Origin: Blastomyces gilchristii SLH14081
Lineage: Eukaryota > Ascomycota > Eurotiomycetes > Onygenales > Ajellomycetaceae
Direction of reading: 5' to 3'
Length of the DNA stretch: 64,000 nt
Assembly (NCBI RefSeq): GCF_000003855.2
Contig: NW_003101680.1
Span: 3,291,753-3,355,752, forward strand
Below, piece by piece: positions 55,458 through 64,000 of this stretch. Positions within the stretch are counted from its first letter, which is position 1. Each line of letters opens with the position of its first letter. The notes under the pieces were generated by a model. That model was not told where the DNA came from. It saw nothing but the letters and a program-made list of their open reading frames with translations, and searched no databases. A program made the position numbers and the translations under genes.

Positions 55458-56007
55458 TCGGCCTATTTATTGCTTCTCGTTCTACAACATCAGCGATTTC
55501 ACGCCATTTACTGGTAATATAATTCGTTTGAATATATTGCGTTTCCTGTGCATCGAGCATTTTTTTGGCATATACCCTTATGATCCCGTACTACCTTTTG
55601 AAAGCAAGGTTTTGGGAAAAAGGAAGGTCTTTTGGGCGGTTATTCTCGCGATGTTCTACAAATTCACTGTATCATATGGTTGGGAAAAAGGCACGGATTA
55701 TGCATTCAAGCTGGCGGTTTTGAAATGATGTAAATTAATATTATTATGATTAAGATCCCTCGCCATGTATACACAGGCCCAAGCAAAATGAACAAAGTGT
55801 TATCAGAAGTGATTGCGTCCCACATAGAATCCCTCCCTGATCGGCACAAAGAAGATTCATGGAAACATAACAATTAACTACCCCATGTAAAATCAGAATA
55901 GGACGAATTAAAATATTAACAATTAGTACGCTTCTAAACTCAGTAATACTAACCATACCTATAACAATGTGCAACGAAATTAAAAATGTGTAAAATTAAG
56001 GAAACAA
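55458..56007. other. Convergent 3' regions of HEM25 and the Zn2Cys6 factor
   Basis: AT-rich, no gene seen. Confidence 0.6.
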
Positions 56008-57768
56008 CTATTTTATAGCCGGCAAAGTTTCCATCACTGAATGCAAAAGGCCTGTCAAATATTTCTCACGTCTACCCGCCTCGCTTAACGCAGACTCAGT
56101 AAGTAGCGTTACATGGTCGCGTATGCCTAGTGACGCACTAAAGTCATCGTGCTGTCCATTGTCTCTCATTGGTGATATGAATCCAGACTCCGCACAATCT
56201 GACGCTGAGGTTGGCGATTTGGTAGAGGAAGGAGGGGCATTCCCGTCATATGCCCAGCGACTGTGGGGACTGGGGGAGGTTGTGGAAAGGTATAGGCTAA
56301 CAGTGCTATGTAAGCACTCGAGGGTTCGTAAAAGCAGATGGAGAAGGAGCCCTAGGTTCATGCTAGATGTGGCAGTAAGCCCGTATCGGCCTAGCTTAAA
56401 TGTTGGGAGAGATGGGATGGGTAGAGGCAATGGCAAAGGAAATGAGGAATTTGGGTGAGCTTTAAATTGCGGACGATGTTGTTGAAAATATTGGTAAAGA
56501 GGAACCACGAGTGTTTCGTAGATGCCCAGCAGGCGAAGGTAACAGGTAAGTGTAAGGAGGATGGTTGCAGGCTCTTGTTGCCGTCCGCTCTTGTAGCTAT
56601 CTTGTGAATTGGACGAGCCTCTCCGCCGCAAAGGTGAGGACTGAGGCGTGAAAGGGTAGATGCTAAGGGGTTGGCACATTGTCGTAGTCGCCTCTTGGTA
56701 TAACTCTTGCACTATTTTGATGAGGGTTTCGCTTAACAGGAAAATCTCGTCGATTGCAGTGGTTGGAGTGGTTGGGGTGGTAGGGATGGCGATAGCCGCG
56801 GAGAAAGGGCTGCTGGGGGAGGACATGAGATCATTGGGATGTACCGTGCCATCGCAGTTGATCGATAAGCTGAGGAGATTATCTAGTTCCAGATGAAGCT
56901 TTGAAAGCTTGTACATCGGCGAGTTCATATCCCCCGTATAGCTGCAATCACTAGGTGAAGTGAAAGCCTCCGAGAAACCAGGTGCCGAATTCGGAGCGGG
57001 GGAGGAAGACAAAGATGTACTGTCGAAACCCATATGACTGGCGTCTTGGGGAATTTGCCCTGTAAGAGCCTTTGGTCCCGAGGAATCTAAAAGCCATGCG
57101 AAATCGATTTCTGCTGGATGTAAGGTGGTTTCCACAGCAGGCGCAATGGATACACTCGGTTCGTCGTAATTGAAGGGCGCTTGCAGTTCGTAAATTGCAG
57201 AATCTCCCCCATGGAGTTGTGACGCAATATGCAACGGCAGCGACGGACTCCCAGGAGGTGTCATGTTATGCCCTGCTCTGTTGTTAGTTCATGACTCGAC
57301 CCTATCTTTCTCCATGAACGTATGATCCACATACCGGGCCATTGTTCTCGCATAGCTGTGGGAGCGCTTAGGGGTGCTGTGCTGATTCCTGGATAGAGTC
57401 AGCTACTCGAGTTCCACGCAATCAAGGAATGAAATGAATGAAGGGTGCTATTTACCTGACGAAGACGCGCACGCTGCATGAGGCTCTCTGCACATACATA
57501 CTTCTGCATGGTGGATATCCCGGGGAGTCAAGCTCTGTTGTTCTATAGCTTTGTCGAATTGATTAGGAGGTGGTTGGAAAACTTGAAGTGATTTTGGTCT
57601 TCCCAACTTCATTGTCGCACTGAATACACAACGTATCCCAATGCGCTCGCATCGATTGCAGCGTTCTGAGCCTGGTGTTCTTGTGCACTTGCTTTTTAAA
57701 GTATGGCATCTGTCGCAAGACGTCCTCTTCTTGCCAACTCTATTTCGGTGAATTGGTGATGGGTTCAT
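56008..57768 (-). CDS. Zn(II)2Cys6 fungal transcription factor
   Basis: Three exons, 57456-57768, 57335-57388 and 56008-57275, phases agreeing, 544 residues. The ATG at 57813 would add 15. A binuclear zinc cluster lies at about residues 13-47: KKRTSCDRCHTLKSKC then TRTPGSERCNRCERIGIRC, spacing CX2CX6CX8CX2CX6C, all six cysteines present. The C-terminal part, with Ser/Pro/Thr-rich linkers, helices such as LLLTLTCYLRLLGIYETLV and a Leu-rich LLLHLLLRTLECLHS segment, resembles AflR-like activators of secondary metabolism. Such factors bind CGG-containing sites. No biosynthetic cluster is visible next to it, so its targets are unknown. The acceptor of the last intron is AGAG; the AG four bases earlier leads to a stop. 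Confidence 0.88.
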
Positions 57769-57813
57769 GTTGGAAGGTTGAATGAGCATTGACCTCCAAA
57801 GGAGCAAATCCAA

Positions 57814-60800
57814 CTGAGTGTTTTGATTTTGGATCTGAAATAAAAGACATCAGGGTGGTTTCCCCGCGGCATTTGTAGTACATTTCCACCGCACAGCTCC
57901 ACTCATAGAACTAATGCTGCCCCTCAAGAAGAGAAAAGTGGGTGTAAGGGTGGCTGTCATCCTGGTCGTCGCTTGGTAGTTCCATCTAGTGGCTGTAGTA
58001 GTTCGGAACGTAATGGTTAGAATCCTATAGCAACCCAAGGCGCTGTTTGCCGCAGACATCCAACCATTTGCGTAGGGTAAGCGGTTGAATGGTTGATAGC
58101 GGTTGGGCGCCTGCAGGTCCCCTAAACTTAGTTAAGGGTAGCTGCCGTTTTAGTTAGGAATCCCCCAGACGCATTGGCCAATAGCGGGCCCAACTGCTTG
58201 CAGGAACTCCGGAAAAGCGCCCAGCATCCGCTACCTGTTTCTGCAGCTGCTCTTGAAACCAACCTGCCTACCCCCAAAAGCCGCCAGAAACACCAGCAAT
58301 CATGGAGGCTAAGTGTTCTAAAATTGTAACACCCATGTACAAATTAGCTGCTGTCTGCATAACTTGTTACCTAAATAGATTGTCCGAGTGATTCAATGAC
58401 CCCAACCCCAGTCTTCCATGGATGCCCCCCTTCTTAAGCCTTGCTCGGCCCTTCGCCTGATGATTCAACCGGTTCTGACATCGATGTTCTGACACAGATG
58501 GTGCGGAACGTACGACCATCAACTATCAGAACCTCACAGCACTGCGTACAATAAATGGGCATAAATTGAAATAGTTTATCCTTGAAGGCATTCTAGTGCA
58601 AGTTTCCTTCAGAAGCGAAATATTTGGTCAAGGAACTAGACATGGCATGGTCAGTTAATCGCGGGGGCGCAGATTTTCGGCAAGCGTGGCAGTGCTTTCT
58701 GGGTAGCTGTCGAGAGTGGTCAAGGTAAAGGGTAGGGTTTATTTCGCCTGCCTTCATGTGCTCCGTCAGTTAATAATATTTATTTCATCACATTTTATTC
58801 GTCCGGAAGACTAGAATTTGGCGTTCTAGTTGGAATCTGCATATGTCCAAGGGTGCCCTAGAAATATTTGATTTGAATGAAGTCGAACGTAACCCAAGAG
58901 CCAACACTAGCGGAGGGGCAAGCCGATATCTACATTGAAATTGAAAACGACACACTTGTGACAATCTTGTAAATTCAAACGATGCACATCAATCGTCCCA
59001 CCCACGCCGATTCCACCGTCGAGTAGAATCTAACAACCTTGACCAACGTTGGACAAACGAACAGGGAATAGAGATTTTTTCGCTAACCGCCTGTAGTAGC
59101 TATAGTTCCATCAGCGCATTTTTCCGTGCCAACATCTTCAAAAGCGCTTATGCAGGGGGTTTGACATCCGCGAGAGAAAGATAAGGGGTGTCGGAAGTTT
59201 AGGCGAAGTGGGGCCGTTGCTCTAATAGGTGATTTCAGATAGTGAATAGAGGGAACTTAGCTTATGATAAATGTCCCGAAGCGGCATTATTTTTTTATTT
59301 TTTTTTCAAGATGTGGGATTGCTTCAAGACAGTTAGTACCGCTTAGCATATGGGTAGCAAAGGATTCTCTACAAGGCCTGCCGCAAGGAACGGTGAGCAT
59401 TGGCCAGCATTGGCCTAGCCCCTGGGGGGCCAATGGAGACTTTATTTCCTTGAAGCTATCGCGTTGTAGACCCTGTGATGGGGCTTGAGCTAATAGAATG
59501 TGAGTGAGATTTATTTGGATCTCTGGGTGACGTTTGCGGCTCCGACTTGTAGTAATATGTGATTTCCATTCCAATCAGTCAATACCCATCTGCCTGGAAT
59601 GCGATGTTTGAATCTGCGTACATGTTGTTTAGTTAATAAATTATGCTTCCCACTTGATGGTGGTCAAACGGTAGTTGCCAGCATCTACAGGGATATTGTG
59701 TCGTGTAAGAGAAGCATTCAATGTTGGCCCTGATGGATAGTTCATAGACAAATCATAGTTCTGGATGGAGCGCGTGATTATGTTTTTGCCGGTTAATAGC
59801 TTTCTTCATTGACGTGTTGAGCGTACCAGTGCTATTTGGTATGCATTTTCAGCATCTTCATAACAGTATGTAGTGCTGGAATGGAGCAAATCTCTGGAGG
59901 AAATGAGCCATTCAGGGACATATGAAACGCCAACATGGAGTGCTTTCCCCTAGACATTACGATTCGGCCAAATTGAAGCCAAGGCAATCATGTTTCAAGA
60001 CGTGAAGAAGAGGCATGCTGACATACCCGATGATGCGCAGGCGCCGCACCGAAAGCGGCACAGATTCATCTAGGGACAGCCAGAGCGGCGATCAGAACCT
60101 GGCCCACGATACAACACGCGCATCATGGCATAGGGTACTCGGGAATTCCCGACAAAGCGAGTAATATCGTGGGCATCCGAAAAAAGGGTCGCAATTAGCC
60201 CTCAGAGGAAACCAACTGAGGAAGGGATTTGCATTCTTCCGTTTGAGCTACGCATTAGCCTGTGATGTCTCTCTTTGAAACATAGTGCTGATCTGCATCA
60301 TGGGTAGATATCGGAGGGTTGGATAACTGAAGCCGTGCAGGGCATCCTGATAGCCTTGCTACCACAAAAGATAGAAAGAAAAGAACGAAAGAAAATCACC
60401 GCTCCAGCAGACTAGTCCAACCATAACGACTGTCAGCAAGTAACAGTCAAATGGGGCCAAAATATACATTTGAAACGTAGTTTCAAGCAAATCTAGGTAA
60501 ACAAATTCAAGGATAATGCAACCAAAGTCTTTGGCCGCTCGTTAGGCTCTTTGTGGACGGAGAAGTTGCTCATGTTGAAGTTGGGGGCGTGTACGAAGAG
60601 TGCTTCTCAGGGTATACAGTACAGGGGAAACCCAGTCCGGCCATTGGCAAATGGCATTCCTTGGTATGGCCGGTGTGGAAGTCTGAGAGAAAAGTGAGTG
60701 GTAATTGTTAGTCCATCGGTAGAAAAGGTGAGGTTGATGTTGGTGTGCTTCCAAGGAAGGTTGTTTCTCAGGATCACGGGATTTAACGTGGCCCTAGTGG

Positions 60801-61660
60801 AACTATAAATATCTCACCCCAAGGTTGATCAAAGGGCGGAGTAGCAATAGAAGCATGAACTTGCAAGTTGAATGGTTGCCAGACAGACGAAGTTAAATAC
60901 GATGGTAAGCGGGGGCGGCATTGTGAGGAATGCGAATTCGAATGTATCACTCCGCTTGGCTTTTCAGGTATCTTGGTTCTTTACAGATCTATAGCATTCA
61001 AAAAAAAATATTTAGATATTAGGGATTGAGGAAGATCTAATTGCTAATGCATTTCCTGCTCTCTAAGGTTTAATGAGTTCTGAATGTAGCACTTTCCGGA
61101 AGAGTGAAGGAAACGGAAGTAATTATTTGTCCGTTAGCTGGCCGCTGCAGAGACAAATAAGTGCGGGGAATGCACCAAGGGGTTGGGGTTGACAAGATAA
61201 AACTGGTTTACATTTTACAACTCAGGGCCTCGTGACACCATGCTGCGCCGCTTGATAAATTCTAGGGAAAAAAGGCATTTCTTCGTTACACATCTGTAGA
61301 GGTATTTAAGAGCGAAATAACAAAATTGCAACTGAAATCAGAAAGAAAAGAGAACAAACAAAAGTAGAGAGTACACTCTACGTGTGCGGGTAAATGACAA
61401 AGAATTTATCAAAGAAATTAGACACTAAGCATCAAAACACCATAGCAAATCAAAGCAAGAAAGGAAGAGGTTGGAGACCAGCAGGGTGGCAAAAGGTTTG
61501 AGGGTCGGGGGCGCTATTGGGGGACGGGAGATAATAGGAATCAAGATACACACGTCTGCTAGGCCTGTAAACATGAAAGCGCAGATAGACATCAAGTTAA
61601 ATAGACATGAGAAACTACTTGAGACCGCATGACAGAAGAAATCAGATGGAGAAGATTTTT
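57814..61660. other. 3.8 kb gene-free region upstream of the Zn2Cys6 factor
   Basis: No gene with a recognisable domain on either strand; frames are all under 100 codons. It is of ordinary base composition, with a direct repeat of CATTGGCC near 59397-59416 and no terminal repeats that I can see. It may be a long promoter of the regulator or contain decayed elements. Confidence 0.5.
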
Positions 61661-63312
61661 TTACCACAATCCCCAACCACTCTGTCGCCGGGGCGACTTC
61701 TTCCTCGTTCGAACCAAAAACATCTCATCACGATCTCGAACTCTGACACCAACTGGTGGCTGTGGGGAAGGAGCAGGGGCAATCAGAAGTCTTTGCCCTT
61801 GTCGTAGCATTTTAGTGTGTTCGAAGAGTTCTTCCTGCTCATCGTCTGTAATCCAGCGTTTGATAAGAATGAATTCCCTGTCACGCTGTGGTTGTTTTGA
61901 AAAGAGAAATGTTAGCCGCTAGCCATTTATTTATGCAGGGAACAAAATGTAAGATAATTTCCCTTTTGAGGCAGAGTGAATAAATTTGACAAGTGGGAAT
62001 CGGATAGTTAGAAGATCAATTTAATCAATAGATGGGAATACTCACGTCATCCCATTCCCATGGTATGTGATAAGCATCTAGTGTATCGGGTGATATGTGT
62101 TGGCTGGAGACCTGAAGAAAATTGTGAGCAGAAATACCCTTGGAGAAATATAAAACGAGTAGAAGAAATGGGAGCGAAGGGATAACGTACCTTGATAAAA
62201 GTTGGCTTTACAGGTGCTTGAGCAATAGCTTTCGGTTTCTCCTTCTCTCCCTTGAGTATTGCAGTGATTTGCTCATCAGTATAACCGGATTTTGCGAGCG
62301 TCGCCCTAGCACGATCTTCAAACTCCTTGTCTGCCTTTTCTTTCTCCTTCTTTTCCCTCTGCTTCTTTTCTGCTTCCACTCTGTTGTATTCATCGATTGC
62401 TTGCCTTTTTAGTTTAGCTTCGTACGCTCTCCGCTCGGCCTCCTCGGCTTCCTGCTTGGCTCGCTCAGCCTCTATCTTCTCACGGATTCGTTGTTCTTGC
62501 TCTTTTTCTGCTTCTTCCTCTTCCTTAGCCTGTGCGCGTCTCACAAGGACTTGATCGTCGATGTATCTCTGGGCTTCCAAGTCATGCTGCATCTGCAGTA
62601 GTTTTTCTATTTGTAATTCGTATTCGATATCCCGGCGAGACAAGCTACGGTCCTTGTCGCGACTTGACCGATCCCTGCCACGGTCTCTATCACGGTCTCT
62701 ATCACGGTCTCTGTCACGATCCCTGTCACGGTCTCTGTCGCGTTCTCTATTACGGTCCCTGTCGCGTTCTCTTTCGCGCTCCCTTTCGCGCTCCAATTCC
62801 CGCTCTCTCTCGCGAATTCGTTTTTCTCGCTCCTTCTGTAAATCTTGGATTTGTTCGTCTAATTTTCTATTGCGCTCTTCCAGCAAGGCTTCTTCACGTC
62901 TTTCCAAGATTTTTAGCCTCTCCAGCCGGACGTGCTCTTCGATATCCAGGTGCGGGGAATGGGCAGAACGGGAGCGGGGCCGCCGGTGGCGTCGCAGTTG
63001 CTCCATCTGTTCGTCCAAGTCTACCAGGGCACCATCTTCGGCGTATAGTCTTGGCCTCGCACGAACGTGAGAGTGGGAGCGTTCGCGACTCGGGGAGCGA
63101 GCTTCGTTAACGATGAAAATGTTGCCATCTCTACCCTGGGGGCCTACTGACGAAGCACGAGTACGTCCACGTCTGGGAACCTCCAAGTTATCTACTCTAA
63201 CTTCTCGCGGACGAGAATGCTGGCGAACTCTGGGGCGTGCTCGAATCACAAATGAGTCCTCGTCCGAGGAAGAGTAGCCACCACCACCGAAGATAATATG
63301 AGGCGGTGCCAT
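61661..63312 (-). CDS. Uncharacterised fungal coiled-coil protein with Arg/Asp/Glu repeats
   Basis: Three exons, 62191-63312, 62046-62111 and 61661-61885, all in phase 0, 470 residues. It begins MAPPHIIFGGGGYSSSDEDS and has an Arg/Ser-rich first part. A long charged helix follows with RERE and then RDRD dipeptide repeats (about residues 190-235) and a further Glu/Lys coiled coil to about residue 345. The conserved end includes SGYTDEQITAILKG, a small helical UBA-like block, then TFIKVSSQHISPDTLDAYHI, PWEWDD, RDREFILIKRWI and the terminal RRQSGWGLW. I have seen this layout in unnamed fungal proteins; no function is known to me. Codon patterns in the repeat, CACGGTCTCT on the plus strand, are themselves nearly tandem. 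Confidence 0.82.
62680..62760 (+). repeat. In-gene tandem repeat encoding Arg-Asp dipeptides
   Basis: Near-perfect 12-base units of the type CACGGTCTCTAT, several in a row, inside the coiled-coil gene; on the minus strand each unit encodes two Arg-Asp pairs. Confidence 0.85.
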
Positions 63313-64000
63313 ATTTGGAAGTCCCCGCTTGGTCTGGGGTGCAATCCTCTGATAGAAGGTCAAGTGACTACTCCTCTCTGTAGCTACTTCTCTTCCTCCA
63401 AGGTTCAGTATAGGGTCAAAAATGTAAATATTGACAAGCAGGCTCAACTCCAGGTGGAAAGGTTAAACGGTAGCCGGGATAAAGCTCAAAGCTGGTTTGG
63501 GTCTTCTTGGATGAGCAAAAACGTGGAGGAAAACTAAACTCTCCTGTTGGAAAGTGGGGTAATGGCCCTCTTCGTAAGGGGGCATAGACAGGATGGCCGT
63601 TGGACAGAGAACTTGATGGAGAGAAACTGGAGTCGGAGCAGGCGAGCAGGCGCTTATTTTATCTCAGTCAGTCGCTTGGGAGAATGCTAGCTTTTATGGA
63701 GCTTAGAGGGATGAATGAACCTGAGAAGTTTGCTGAGGGGTTGGGATGCGTGTGTCAAAACGGAAGCTCGACAAATGAACGGCGGTTTGTGATTCGTGAC
63801 AGTGACCGTTAAAGAGCCAGCGATCGGGTATATAGTAGTTAAATTAAATGTGTGCCTTCAAATAGGTCACACAATTCCAGAAGCCCAACTACGGGCAGAA
63901 GAATGGTTGAAAGAAATCTTGTAGATAGAATAGCGAGGAGGATTATTAATTCGTGTCGGTGAGGGAGGATTTGGCCATTTTTCTTCGCAGCCAGGCCAAT
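63313..64000. other. Upstream region of the coiled-coil gene to window end
   Basis: No gene seen. It should hold the promoter of the minus-strand gene starting at 63312; an upstream non-coding exon is possible. Confidence 0.5.

Noticed and set aside
1..64000. tRNA genes, CRISPR arrays, rRNA, biosynthetic megasynthases
   Set aside because: Scanning both strands by eye I saw no T-loop plus cloverleaf pairing, no regular spaced repeats and no large synthase domains. A tRNA or Rfam search would settle the RNA part.

Overview
The window is nuclear DNA from a filamentous ascomycete. The genes are split by many short introns (about 60-220 bases) with GT/AG borders and branch-point-like CTRAC motifs. 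Intergenic regions are rich in homopolymers and microsatellites. The gene set (SNU66, SEC6, YFH1, DPH3, HEM25, a Gcn4/CpcA bZIP, a Zn2Cys6 factor and an NAD(P) transhydrogenase) is of the kind found in Eurotiomycetes. An Onygenales or Eurotiales source is my inference from protein resemblance, not a database result.

Layout. 1-21.8 kb is a compact housekeeping block: SNU66/SART-1 splicing factor, mitochondrial aspartate aminotransferase, sphingosine-1-phosphate lyase, mitochondrial ribosomal protein uL30m, exocyst SEC6, an AKAP7-like 2H phosphoesterase, frataxin, DPH3 and a HAUS4-like coiled-coil protein. 21.8-27.7 kb is a gene-poor stretch full of low-complexity DNA and a recurring TACGGAGTA word. 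27.7-29.8 kb holds a PH-domain protein with repeated SxFGN motifs and a frame-disrupted N-terminus. 29.8-32.5 kb is empty. 32.5-37.1 kb is an 18-exon proton-translocating transhydrogenase gene containing a 4-base microexon. 38.1-39.2 kb is a decayed pogo-class transposon with TGA-rich mutations. 41.5-43.7 kb is the bZIP regulator gene, with TGASTCA boxes and several small upstream ORFs. 45.5-51.4 kb is an accessory group: a secreted GDSL hydrolase, a 2-oxoglutarate/Fe(II) oxygenase and an F-box protein. 53-54 kb holds relics of a protein kinase and of another gene. 54.3-63.3 kb carries the HEM25 glycine carrier, a Zn2Cys6 factor, a 3.8 kb gene-free stretch and an Arg/Asp/Glu-repeat coiled-coil protein.

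How they may connect. Several genes serve the mitochondrion: aspartate aminotransferase, uL30m, frataxin, transhydrogenase and HEM25. Exact CpcA-type boxes lie upstream of the aspartate aminotransferase, the regulator gene itself and HEM25. This suggests, without proving, a small amino-acid/heme regulon within the window. I found no biosynthetic megasynthase, CRISPR array, rRNA or convincing tRNA. I did not find a clear wholly new multi-gene system. The observations most worth checking are the 4-base microexon, the unresolved start and leader of the bZIP gene, the CpcA boxes, the TACGGAGTA word and the frame-broken PH-protein N-terminus.
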